This document shows, in pieces, positions 40,885 to 53,174 of a stretch of 64,000 nt of DNA. The position numbers were made by a program, and so were the translations under genes. Position 1 is the first letter of the stretch. Every line of letters begins with the position of its first letter. The notes beneath the pieces are model-generated. The model had not been told where the DNA came from and made no database searches. It was given only the letters and a program-made list of their open reading frames with translations. The stretch comes from Steromphala cineraria (lineage: Eukaryota > Mollusca > Gastropoda > Trochida > Trochidae): the NCBI GenBank assembly GCA_916613615.1, contig OU744731.1, positions 60,084,289-60,148,288 on the forward strand, written 5' to 3'.

Positions 40885-41480
40885 GCAGTGTTGGCAAGTA
40901 CCTTCAACAATAAAACCACTGAATAATTCAGCAAGCAGAAAGTCAACAAAACATTGATACAAATTTCTGACATTCAGCAAGAACCTTACAGAACAAATTT
41001 GTTGAATAATTCAACAGGCAGAAAGTCAAAATGATAAAGCATCGATACAAATTCCTGACGTTCAGCAAATATGTTACTGAACTAAAAAAAACAAATAATC
41101 AATACTGCAGAAAGTCAAAATGATAAAGCACTGATACAAATTCCTGACGTTCAGCAAATATGTTACTGAATTTTTTTTAAATAATCCATACCGCATCAAG
41201 TCAACAAAGACGATAAAGCATTGATACGAATTTCTGACATCCAGCAAACATTTAACTTACTAATATATAGAATAATCCATACTGCATCAAGTCAACAAAG
41301 ATGATAAAACATTGATGCAAATTCCTAACGTTCAGCATATATAATACTGAACTAAAAAAACAAATAATCCATACCGCATCAAGTCAACAAAGATGATAAC
41401 GCATTGATACAAATATCTGACGTACAGCAAACATTTACTAAAACATAGAATAATCCATACTGCAAATCGTCAACAAAAAA
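40885..41480 (+). repeat. Degenerate ~100-bp tandem repeat
   Basis: Five or six units share aataatccataccgcatcaa, gtcaacaaagatgataaagc, ttgatacaaa and tctgacgttcagca. Confidence 0.75.
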
Positions 41481-42360
41481 GATGAGCAGCTAAGACAACA
41501 AACATCAACAGACACTGACTCTATGTATATATCATGGTCAGTCGGGTCAGTGGTCGGTCAAGGGGTCAGATCTGTCCTTGCCCACAGTGGTATGTTCATA
41601 GAAAGAGCAAAAATAAACATGGCTAGTGTAACATTATTCAGAATAATCAGACTTTATGTTGGTAATTTACTAATTTTTGCAAATGACAACATGACTTATG
41701 ATCAGGCAAGACGTTGCAATGAGAAAGAAGACTTCTTTAATTTCCTTAGATATTGTACTAAGGCAAACATTGCTTTAAAGTTTATGGTCAGACGAAATGA
41801 GCACATATACAGGTGCAAATACCTAGAAACTGCAGTGTTAAAGAATTTTAAATTAAAAAAAACAACTTTAACACAAAAACAAAAAAAAACAAATTAGAAT
41901 GTATACCCTAGTTGCACTTTATCACTGCGGAAAAGCATCTTTGAAGGCCTACATGAACAAAAAGGACTTGCATTTTAGATTCCATGTTTCAATGTTTTTT
42001 GCTGATGGAATAAAGTTCCTTTCATTTTCCCTTGTCAACATCTGAAAATATGATTTGTGGGTTTGCAACTGGCATGTCCGGAAACCAGACACAGACCATT
42101 TTCAGTTTACCGACTGTGTTTGTGAGTTATTTTCAAATAGATAAAAATCTTCCATTGAGCAATCAAGTATAATGTTTTTATTTAAAATGCTAAAGAAATC
42201 GGAAAACACTACTTTCAGTTGACTTTCTACTGACTTCAATTCAGTGTTTAACATAGGTGGAATACACTATTTCGAACACTGACTTCAATCATGATTCGCA
42301 GAGCAGCAAAACAGTTTATGAAATTTAATAAAAGAAGTCGCAAAGAGAGAGTGATTACAA

Positions 42361-44942
42361 AATTAAGAAAAATAGAGCCATTGGCTCTGTAGCTCATCAG
42401 GCTTCATCGTCAATTACAATATATGCTGTTGAGTGTGGCAAATGTGATTCCCCCTTTGTAGAGGCCAAAGGGTCACCAATCATAAAATTAAGTATAAAAG
42501 GCGACAAGTTACAGTTTTCAAGGCTGGCCTTATACTTCATTGGAGCAACAGGGTCACCAAACCTACAATTCATAATCCTCAATAATCAAGGAGTCTGTAC
42601 ACAAAGTTTCAGCTTTCTAGGCCTTATGGTTCTGGAGAAGAAGATGAAAATAGGTTTTTAGGGCGTGGCCCCTGTGGCCCTTATTAGGGGTCACAGGGCC
42701 ACCAAAGCTACAATTTATAATCCTCACTAGCCAAGGAGTCTGTACACAAAGTTTCAGCTTTCTAGGCCTTATGGTTCTGGAGAAGAAGATGAAAATAGGG
42801 TTTTAGGACGTGGCCCCTGTGGCCCTTATTAGGGGTCACAGGGCCACCAAAGCTACAATTTATAATCCTCACTAGCCAAGGAGTCTGTACACAAAGTTTC
42901 AGCTTTCTAGGCCTTATGGTTCTGGAGAAGAAGATGAAAATAGGGTTTTAGGACGTGGCCCCTGTGGCCCTTATTAGGGGTCACAGGGCCACCAAAGCTA
43001 CAATTTATAATCCTCACTAGTCAAAGAGTCTGTAGACAAAGTTTCAGCTTTCTAGGCCTTATGCTTCTGGAGAAGAAGATGAAAATAGTTTTTTAGGGCG
43101 TGGCCCCTGTGGCCCTTATTAGGGGTCACAGGGCCACCAAAGCTACAATTTATAATCCTCACTAGCCAAGGAGTCTGTACACAAAGTTTAAGCTTTCTAG
43201 GCCTTATGCTTCTGGAGAAGAAGATGAAAATAGGTTTTTAGGGCGTGGCCCCTGTGGCCCTTATTAGGGGTCACATGGCCACTAAAGCTACAATTTATAA
43301 TCCTCACTAGTCAAGGAGTCTGTAGACAAAGTTTCAGCTTTCTAGGCCTCATGGTTCTGGAGAAGAAGACGAAAATAGGTTTTTAGGGTGTGGCCCCTGT
43401 GGCCCTTATTAGGGGTCACATGGCCACCAAAGCTACAATTTATAATCCTCACTAGTCAAGGAGTCTGTACACAAAGTTTCAGCTTTCTAGGCCTCATGGT
43501 TCTGGAGAAGAAGATGAAAATAGGTTTTTAGGGCGTGGCCCCTGTGGCCCTTATTAGGGGTCACAGGACCACCAAAGCTACAATTTATAATCCTCACTAG
43601 CCAAGGAGTCTGTACACAAAGTTTCAGCTTTCTAGGCCTTATGGTTCTGGAGAAGAAGATGAAAATAGTTTTTTAGGGCGTGGCCCCTGTGGCCCTTATT
43701 AGGGGTCACAGGGCCACCAAAGCTACAATTTATAATCCTCACTAGCCAAGGAGTCTGTACACAAAGTTTAAGCTTTCTAGGCCTTATGCTTCTGGAGAAG
43801 AAGATGAAAATAGGTTTTTAGGGCGTGGCCCCTGTGGCCCTTATTAGGGGTCACAGGGCCACCAAAGCTACAATTTATAATCCTCACTAGTCAAGGAGTC
43901 TGTAGACAAAGTTTCAGCTTTCTAGGCCTCATGGTTCTGGAGAAGAAGACGAAAATAGGTTTTTAGGGTGTGGCCCCTGTGGCCCTTATTAGGGGTCACA
44001 TGGCCACCAAAGCTACAATTTATAATCCTCACTAGTCAAGGAGTCTGTACACAAAGTTTCAGCTTTCTAGGCCTCATGGTTCTGGAGAAGAAGATGAAAA
44101 TAGGTTTTTAGGACGTGGCCCCTGTGGCCCTTATTAGGGGTCACAGGGCCACCAAAGCTACAATTTATAATCCTCACTAGTCAAAGAGTCTGTAGACAAA
44201 GTTTCAGCTTTCTAGGCCTTATGCTTCTGGAGAAGAAGATGAAAATAAGTTTTTTAGGGCGTGGCCCCTGTGGCCCTTATTAGGGGTCACAGGGCCACCA
44301 AAGCTACAATTTATAATCCTCACTAGCCAAGGAGTCTGTACACAAAGTTTAAGCTTTCTAGGCCTTATGCTTCTGGAGAAGAAGATGAAATAGGTTTTTA
44401 GGACATGGCCCCTGTGGCCCTTATTAGGGGTCACAGGGCCACCAAAGCTACAATTTATAATCCTCACTAGTCAAGGAGTCTGTAGACAAAGTTTCAGCTT
44501 TCTAGGCCTCATGGTTCTGGAGAAGAAGATGAAAATAGGTTTTTAGGGTGTGGCCCCTGTGGCCCTTATTAGGGGTCACAGGACCATCAAAGCTACAATT
44601 TATAATCCTCACTAGTCAAGGAGTCTGTACACAAAGTTTCAGCTTTCTAGGCCTCATGGTTCTGGAGAAGAAGATGAAAATAGGTTTTTAGGGTGTGGCC
44701 CCTGTGGCCCTTATTAGGGGTCACAGGACCACCAAAGCTACAATTTATAAACCTCACTAGCCAAGGAGTCTGTACACAAAGTTTCAGCTTTCTAGGCCTT
44801 ATGGTTCTGGAGAAGAAGTCCAAATTCCACAAAGTTTACGGACGGACGGATGGACGGATGGACGGACGGATGGACGGACGGACGCCGGACACCATGCCAT
44901 GCCATAAGCCCATCGGGCCTTACAGGCCAGATGAGCTAAAAA
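42361..44942. repeat. Family G element expanded to ~15 units of ~145 bp
   Basis: Opens aaaatagagccattggctctgt, closes with a GGACGGAC run and cgggccttacaggccagatg. Between them about fifteen units carry tgtggcccttattaggggtc, ctacaatttataatcctcac and ttctggagaagaagatgaaa. Single-unit relatives at 36838 and 19405 show that the unit number is variable between copies. Confidence 0.88.
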
Positions 44943-46036
44943 TGTAAACAAACAAAACAAACTCACATTTATCCCGCCTGTTCTCTTATCAAAATCATGC
45001 TACGCCTTCTGCACTTATGATAAACCTTAATTCAAAATGACTTCTTTCAAAAATTGTTTAAACATAATTAATTCTTATTAAAATAGACAGGTAAATCTTC
45101 CGTGTCCCAGTTATTGTACTGTGCCCTAGCTATTATTCTACATTAAAATATGGATTTAGCATAATTTGCTTTCTATGAACAATATTTGAAAACCAATAAC
45201 ATACCATTAATTTTGAAGGAAAACATTTCAGTTAAGGTTATTACACATATTATGCATATTTCATTTGCATTACAATACAGTATTATTATTATTGGCAATA
45301 AATTCTTATTTTTCTAACATTCATATATTATTCAGATTCAATTTATAGACACAGAGGCAATCCAGAAATGAAACTGTTTCATTGAAATAATTTTGCTTTT
45401 GACGTCACAGATTGTTTTTCTACTCCCTTTGCTAAATATATTAACATCCAACCAAGCTACAGAGTGTTTTCACTCATAAAGACAGATGTCTCCCAATGTT
45501 GCCATGGAAACAGAAGAAAAAATAATTTAAAATGTTATGGAAACCTCAAAAGGCACATCTACATGATATATAGGGGTAGCATTGTAAATGCTTATGGGCA
45601 ATGAAATAATTTTAGAGTCCAAATTGTTAAAAAAATGTTGATGCTGATATACTAAAATATTTGGTATTATCTATTTTACTGTTGGCAGAGAATTTTAGAC
45701 GTTTTCAAAGCTTTTTAGTTACCGGTATTCTTAAAGGTTAAAATATGTTCTTAAAGCCCCATCGTCAAAGTTGTATGCAGTTTGTGATGAAATTTGACTT
45801 TTGAGAGAAAAATCTTTCGTCAAAAGTTTGATATGATATCTATGTTTTAATTAACAATAAAATACTTAATTCGACATCCAAAGTACACTACCCTCTGCAA
45901 AAGTGCCATAGCATTTAACGAACCCGCTTTCGGTGACATTATCATTATGTGTGTAGGATTTACATCGCTAAAAATACAACGAATATAGTAAAAATATTGT
46001 AAAAATATTGCAATTCACTAATTTGAATATGGATCT
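44943..46036. other. Intergenic, nothing recognised
   Basis: AT-rich without open frames or repeats that I can support. Confidence 0.45.
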
Positions 46037-46414
46037 TTAAAGTGGCAGTAGCATGTTTTTAGGGGGAATATAAGGTGATGTCAGGAACATGAAAATAAAT
46101 GGTTTAAATTGAAAGACAGACAATGTATTTAAACTTAATGAAACAGTAATAACTCAAATATATATTCATAATATTGTAACGTTCAGCCATGCGATTCCTT
46201 TTTCTTACACAAAATGATTTAAATGTGTTAACATAAAAATGGCAGCCAATGGACTTTATGTGAAACCACATAATTTTCTCTCTGACTATGGATGATTGGT
46301 TTGTGTAATGAGATTTTTTAAACTAACAAAATAGTACATTTAGCATTAATGTACAATTATCAGTGCAACATTGAAAATATAAAATGTTCAAAAGACGTGC
46401 TACTGCCCCTTTAA
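46037..46414. mobile_element. MITE family A, full copy
   Basis: ttaaagtggcagtagcatg at one end and cgtgctactgcccctttaa at the other; 378 bp, interior includes aatataaggtgatgtcagg. Confidence 0.82.
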
Positions 46415-48455
46415 GACTTTGTCTGTCAAATTACCAAAATTCCAGGATTGCATAAACCCAGTAGCAGGTGAACTCAACTCAAAAATTTCAAGAGGACATT
46501 AATTTTGCTGTCAACATAATGGGAGAAACATAGATGATAATTATTAAATATCATAAAGATTTGGGAAACAATTTCAGAGAATGAAAGTTAACAAAATTTA
46601 TGATATTAAGAAAAATATTGAACAATATTGTAGCATACATTTTTACAAGATTTTTTTAACAAAAGCAAGTCACAAACTTGAGTTATTCAAATTTACTTTA
46701 AACCTCATGCACAAAGGGGCCTATAATTCCTACAATTCCATATTGTATTTTTTGGCAGTTTTGAACAAAATAAATTATCTTACACCATCACTCTGAAATT
46801 ATACCCTAAATCATAGAGGGATGGAAACTAAGCTAATAGCAACTTAAAATGACAGATCCAATCTTAGCAAAAGCATCCCAAATATCAAGTTTTTGAGTTT
46901 CATTCTAAAGTTTGTGTAACAAAACGTTACTATTTTTGGAATAAAGAAGTTGTATATTCATAAAATCTTATACTTCATCAGAAATATAAAACATGAAAGC
47001 GTAATCCATAACTCATATGTGACATTTTGACAAGCTGAAGACACATTATAAATTCATCCACTTGCTTAAAAGAATTTCCTTAAAAGTTATAAACTAACAT
47101 TTATAACCTTATGACAAAATATTCTAATCTCAAAAGATTTATTCTTTGATTAATATACATAGAATCTTTCCTAATATTTCTTGAAAATAGGTAAGAATTG
47201 TAAAACAAGAAAAAACAACTTTATTCATAACAGTTATCACGACAAAAGCCTATCTCCTCTCTCATCAAAGATAAAATAGGAAGAAAATGAAATTAACAAG
47301 GTTATCAGAGAAAAGCAGGCTGGTCGGTTACATAGCCGATAAGACGATGTGATAATGCTGAATTAAGTCACATGTGTGTCACACTATCCATCTTATCACA
47401 CACTTATCATGTTTATATACATAACTAGCATGTGACACGCTTATGTGAAATATACGAGTGATCAATCAATAGGGGCCAAACAATATTACTGATCTTTTTG
47501 AGATACTTAAATTTTGATGATTATTCTCAAATTTAATAAATTCTCCCCTTCTTTAATAACATTTTCCCCAAACATTTGCAAAACGACTAATTAATGTTGT
47601 GTTGCTAAAGACAAATACAATTTATAATTGATTCATACTTATGAGATGTTTTTTCATTAGATTATGCTTGCTTAGCATTCATTTTTTCAAAATATATATG
47701 ATAAACTCTTTCAGAAAGTCAAAAAGCAGGAGTTAACAACTATTGTATAAAGTTTGATGAATAAAACAACTCTTCCTTAAAAATAATCTATGAAGTGGTT
47801 TTTAATGAAGATAATCTAAATATATCACTGAGATATCAGAGGGGCCAAATAAGAGTAACAATATGTTTTCATACTCTGTTACCAATTCAACAAATTCAAT
47901 CCAAAATAAGTAACAGGTAATAGAAAGTCATCTATATTAATCATTCTTATATATTTAGCCAAAGATGATAGATCACTTACTTATGAAACCAATCTTCTTC
48001 AAGAATCTCTTGTGTGTGATAAAACAATATGCCCAAACATACTCCCATCACAAAGGTGTATATATTCACGTCTTTTATGTGTACCACTATCTCAAAAAGT
48101 ATTAATCTTTGAAAGAACAAGGGTGAACCTTAGAACAGACTGTACAATATAACTTTTTAATTGTTATCAACCCGGTGACAATCCTTTACTGATAAATTTG
48201 TTTGAAGGCATCTCCTTGACAAGAGTGTCTATAATTGGTGTCATATTTAGAAAAGATAGTTCATTATCCATAGGATTATTGGGTATAACTATGGAATTTG
48301 GTTCGCCACCCTTTTTCATAAGGGTTTCGATGAAATTTGTTAGTAAATAAGGCCCTTTTTTACTAATAACAAATATACATATATATTGTGAACAATATAT
48401 AAGATGTATTAAGATCCATTGAAATTTATTCACCCTTTTACTAAACTGTTCTTTA
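46415..48455. other. Intergenic, nothing recognised
   Basis: AT-rich. Short open frames at 46581 and 48167 have no composition, domain or splice support. Confidence 0.45.
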
Positions 48456-48562
48456 GGTTAGGGTTAGTTTTCTGTTAGGTTTAGGGTTAGGTTAGAGTAT
48501 GTGTTAGGGTAAGGGTTAGGGTAAGGGTAAGCCTAAGGGTTAGTTTTAGGGTAAGTATTTGG
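48456..48562 (+). repeat. Interstitial telomere-like TTAGGG tract
   Basis: About twelve perfect and imperfect copies of ttaggg/taaggg between 48458 and 48560 (ttagggtaagggttagggta). TTAGGG is the telomere repeat of most molluscs and other metazoans. Confidence 0.85.
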
Positions 48563-49514
48563 GTGATGAACCAATTCTATAGTTGCTCCGATTATTGCCT
48601 TGTTTAGCCTAAAGGTAATTGTCACTAATTGAGATAATCAAATAAATGAATCAAAGGTTATAAGAAACTTACTCACTATATTTTAAAAAACTTGATCTTT
48701 ATAGATCTACAATCTTTCCAAGTTTTCACAAGGACCTTAGGTTTGCTAATTCAATTCAGTTGATCTTCGTTATGAAGCGCCTGGTGAGTGTAGCAGTCCA
48801 ATTAATCAAAAACTGCTTACCAGACACTGATTAATTAATTAAAGATGCCTCTACAAATCTAGGGAGCTTGATTTTAGAAGAGAACTCAGCTGCTTAATTC
48901 ATATTTTGTTAAATATTTGGCGGAAAGTTTATTTCAGAGACTCACTCTGTTTCCTTCCTCGATTCTCGAACTCCAATGTGATGGGTTTTTTTCATCAATC
49001 ATTTAGCTAGTCTAGTTTCTCACCTCTTTGGCTTTACAGATTCAGCGAAAATCCTGGCACGGAGGATAGATTTTCCGTCGATGGGCACATAAGCATATTC
49101 GAGAAATGTCCTTTTGATGACATCTCTTTATTGCAAACGATGAATCAAGTCCAAAACATTAATCTGTCGTCCATCGTTTTTTTCATATTCGCCATTTTGT
49201 TTTGGTCACATGATACGCTGTACTAAACTTGGTTCCGACTCTGCGTTCAATGCTGTCGCACATACTCCCTGACTTAAAACCAGTTTGATGTCCTGTCATT
49301 TGAAAGCCTTTTACGTACGCATAGATATGCCATGGATGATGACTATCGAAAATTAATTTGGTATACTGGAATTATACATAAGTGTAATCATTAGAAATGA
49401 AACATACTTGTTATACAACAATACTATTTTGATAAATTCTTAATCACAATATTTGCGAATTCATTGATTTTCTTAAAATCATTTTGAAGACTCTTTCCAA
49501 ATAAAACGTGGACC
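48563..49514. other. Intergenic, possible upstream promoter zone
   Basis: GC rises slightly at 48960-49330. The minus strand there has catgtgaccaaaacaaaatggcg (E-box-like and YY1-like). This could be the promoter of gene 1, but no initiator or exon is identifiable. Confidence 0.25.
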
Positions 49515-49742
49515 TTAAAGGGACAGTCCTATCGGGTTTTTATTGTGGAAACAAAATTCAAGAAGACATTTTAGTTAACGCGTAATAATGCAATTAATAC
49601 AGAATCATGACACAACCAAGTTGAAACATGTAACTGGGGTAATGTTTTTGTTGATTTATACTTGACAACTTGATGAAGAAGAGCACACATATATATATCC
49701 GTTTCCACAAAAAATACTCCGATAGGACTGTCCGTTTTAATT
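49513..49742. mobile_element. MITE family C
   Basis: aaagggacagtcctatcggg with ttgtggaaac, against gtttccacaa and ccgataggactgtcc: terminal inverted repeats of about 35 bases. Confidence 0.8.
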
Positions 49743-50203
49743 AAAAATTAATTAAAAAAACCGAAATTTTTTGTTGTATATTTTATATGCTGGCACAATG
49801 TTACAAAATTATATTTGCTGTACTATTTCCATTGATGCAATATGTCTAATTTCCAATCTCATTAAAATCTTAGCGAGGAGTGAAAGTTTCGATCTGATTT
49901 GAAAGAGATTGGTCTAATTTTATACGGCAACTAAATACTGCACAATAATGTACAAAATAAAGAGATTGTTCAAATGTCTACCAGGGTTGTTACAATATTC
50001 CGTCCCTTAGTTTTATTTTACAGTAAGAGCATCTGAAAGAATCGTTTGAAAAGTTGTAGTTCTTAATATCAGACAATCTAAATAAATTTAGATCGACAGT
50101 TCCACACTGATTGTTAGAACAGTATGACTTAATATTAAGACCTGTTGAATCAAATTCATTGAGATTGCATATCCGAACACCGTTTCTGGAGTTTCATTTG
50201 TCC

Positions 50204-50562
50204 TTAAAGGGGAAGTAGCACGTTTTTAGGGGGAATATAAGGTGACGTCAGGAAAATGAAAATATATGGTTCAGATAGAAATACAATGTATTGAAACTAG
50301 ATAAAGCAGTAAAAAATCAAATATATTATGTAAAGTTCGGTCAAGTGATTCCTTTTCTTACACAAAATGAATAAAAGGTGTTCACCCTAAATTGGCCTCC
50401 ACTGGACTAAATTTTAATCTTTAGGATTTGTTCTCTGACTATGGATGATTGGTTTGTGTAATGAGATTTATGACACATCAACATTATCCAATTAGCATTA
50501 ACGTACAATTATAAATGAAAAAATGAAAATATATTTTAAAAAACGTGCTACTGCCTCTTTAA
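50204..50562. mobile_element. MITE family A, full copy
   Basis: ttaaaggggaagtagcacg and cgtgctactgcctctttaa at the ends; interior aatataaggtgacgtcagg. Confidence 0.82.
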
Positions 50563-51575
50563 TACCATTCAACCAAATATGTTAATTGATAAAGTCCTTA
50601 GATTGTTAACTCAGATATCATTCAATAAATACCTCTTTTCTAGTTAACAGACAGTACATGTTTTGTTAATCGTGTATTCAAAATTCTGTTTCATGTTTAC
50701 CGTTAAATTTGTGATGACGGTACAGTGGCAGGCCTAACAAAATCGGAAGTTGCTTACAGATCCGAAATATCCAGATTTGTAGATATATGTAAGTCTAGTT
50801 TTTATACTAGGGCGAACGAAATATAGCAATGGTTATTGGTTTAGGGGAAATGATTTCACTTGAGATAAAAATTATAAAGAAACAGTAGAAAAGGGGGAAA
50901 GTAAAAACGTTTAAATTTGCAAAGGTAGTGAAATGGAATATAACCCTACTGAGCATTCTCTTGATAAAGAGGTAGTTTAATTAGTAAACTCTGTTTATTC
51001 TCTCATCACAGAGGTTTTCATGATTTTTGTGACTGCATTTTGCATTGTATTTAATTAGGTTTTTTTCAGATTTGATTTTTTTCCCTTAAAGTGTTTTGGA
51101 GAGTTTTAATGTTAAACAACATATGAGATCACAATTAGACAGTGACAATGAATTGCTTCAACAAAAATTCACATTCGTCTTAAATTCTTTCGTAAAGTTT
51201 TTCTTTTAACGACGAGAAGGCAGCTTATCTATGTAATATCGGTATTAGTCGGGGGAAAGTGTGAGAAAGAGGCTATTGTGGGGTATCAGTTTTTCTATAG
51301 TTCCGTTCTCTACTCAGTACTGTACATTGATCATTAGATATTTTATTAATAATATTTATTTTTTACTTAAGGAAAATCGTAAACGCTCTGCTCCAAAGGT
51401 GGGCCAAAATTTTCTAAATTATAAACAGGAATAATTTTTAAAAATTTTGAGCTCTTATTCAAAGAAGTGATTTAGGCAATTGAAAGTTACATTCGTACAC
51501 ATTTTGATAAAGTATAGACACAATCAATGTGACACAATTTACAAACGAAACAAAATGGGACCGACTCTACCCCAT
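50563..51575. other. Intergenic, nothing recognised
   Basis: AT-rich, no repeat or gene signal. Confidence 0.45.
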
Positions 51576-51578
51576 GCT

Positions 51579-51631
51579 CTCCCCACAAAGGCAGCTCAGT
51601 CATACCCGAGTGCCTCTGTGGGGAGAGAATG
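51579..51631. repeat. Hairpin of the CTCTGTGGGGAGAG family
   Basis: ctctccccacaaaggca and tgcctctgtggggagag form a perfect-looking stem with one mismatch; same family as 26861-27176. Confidence 0.75.
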
Positions 51632-51716
51632 ACTTTACCCCCGACATCCCCTATACTGAATGTTGCTGAATATGAAATTAATGTCATATCGGTTCAGTAT
51701 AATTGCGATTCAAAGA

Positions 51717-52215
51717 TTAAAGTGACACAGAGTATCTTTCTTGAAATTATATTTGGTTTTGATAAGTTACCAAATATCTAATATTCTTATTAAAGTTCCC
51801 ATCTCATCACTGGATTTGCAAATATATCCATTTATGCATACTATCGCATAAAATGCTTGATTTTATGGAACAATCAAGAAAACATCTTAAATACGTTTAA
51901 TAGTCGAAATTATGCATCCAGTTAATCTACTTATTAGTTACAATACCTAATAAACACTATCGAATCGAATATATCTTCCTGTCAGCTTATGACAAGGTTT
52001 TAAAATTACATTTGGCGAATTTGCGCGCCACTCGAGCAACATTGTCCGGTTTTCGATCAAAATCCCGACTTTGAATGGCCGTACTTTCGCTCTAATATAC
52101 TGATTGACCTTTAACTTGTTATTTTCAGTAACAGTTAGTGGTTCCCGATGTAATAACATCGATATCAAAATTTCATATATGTGATCCTATCAACATACTC
52201 TGTGTCTCTTTAAAG
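51717..52215. mobile_element. MITE family B, copy 3
   Basis: ttaaagtgacacagagtat and atactctgtgtctctttaa as ends, each including TTAA. About 500 bp. Confidence 0.82.
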
Positions 52216-52644
52216 TAGAGATACATTATCGAAAACCGGACAATGTTCCGGAGTTTACGCGCATTTTGGTAAAAAATCCATAACCAAAAAAATCAGAAAC
52301 AACATTTGATTAGTTGAAAGCTTCAATAGAAATGCTTAACTTAATGTCCTTTTTGTTTTGCATTTGTTCACAACCAAAGGTTTTGGTAACTACTTGTTAT
52401 ATAGATACATTGTTCTTCCTAAAATTATGATATCGATACTTAGACTACGTAGGCCTTAATTTTAAAATTGTTGCAATTCATTTTTGTTTCGTCAATAGCG
52501 TGAAAGTTCTTTGTAAAGTTCTCATTTAAGGTCATAAAAATACTTCATTTTATAAAACGATGAAACAACTCTGAAAATCTCCAAACTTGATTTTTTGCAA
52601 TGTTTCCATATAAGGATCAAATAACCCCTAATGACCCTAGACTA

Positions 52645-52652
52645 TGACGTCA
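52645..52652 (+). promoter_or_regulatory. Perfect CRE palindrome TGACGTCA upstream of gene 2
   Basis: TGACGTCA, 88 bases before the start codon of gene 2, with a second half site ACGTCA at 52671-52676. CREB/ATF proteins bind these sites, usually close to the transcription start. No clear TATA box is seen between it and the ATG. Confidence 0.55.
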
Positions 52653-52739
52653 TAGACAGTGATTGTGAACACGTCATTCGTCTATTGTACGACAGCGAGA
52701 TAAGTTCTACTTTGAGCGCGCAGCATCTTTTGTTTCACC

Positions 52740-53174
52740 ATGGGGTGTTTTTGTATCGGCCTCTCGAAATGCGAGGCCTATATAAGAATGAGAGATTACC
52801 TGAGGGGAAAGATGGAGAAAAGAAGAGAGAAGAAAAGACAAAAAGAACTGGAACGACTCAAGCGTGAAGTCGGCTCGGCCAATGATGTCGCCGAAAATTC
52901 AGCTCGTTCTGCTGACGTTACTTCGCCGGTCAAAACCAGCGACAGCAACAGCCGCAGCAACATCAGCCGCAGCCAAGATGTTGATAGTAGCCGCAGTAGC
53001 CGCAGTAACAACAGTAGCCGCAGTAACCACAGCAGCCGCAGCAAGGGAAATGTTGTTGACATCAGCGGAAACAGCGACAAAATCAGCGGCGGCGGAAGTC
53101 AGGGGAACGGCAGCAGCGACAAAAGCGGCGGCAGTCCTATTCCGCTCAGCGAGGGAGGAAACTTTTGCAAGAAG
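52740..53174 (+). CDS. Gene 2, exon 1: MGCFC-type lipid-anchored, basic coiled-coil and Ser-rich protein
   Basis: 145 codons ending at donor GTATTT (53175-53180) in phase 0. Gly-2 with Cys-3 and Cys-5 fits N-myristoylation plus palmitoylation after Met removal. Residues about 20-43 (RGKMEKRREKKRQKELERLK) are a strongly basic helix that could bind acidic membranes. Residues 65-120 are Ser/Arg/Asn repeats from AGCCGCAGT-type codons. The end SEGGNFCKK joins in frame to VSSDSDDDDVDLTSF in the array. I do not recognise the family. A peripheral membrane adaptor or signalling protein is a reasonable guess only. Confidence 0.7.

Noticed and set aside
41523..41897. 124-codon plus-strand open frame
   Set aside because: AT-rich, Lys/Asn-rich end, no domain recognised and no splice partners; could be a chance frame.
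42397..44947. Short open frames in the 145-bp array
   Set aside because: They follow the repeat period and lie on both strands with no gene-like composition.
48167..48433. 88-codon minus-strand frame near the telomere-like tract
   Set aside because: No recognised domain, no start context or splice support.
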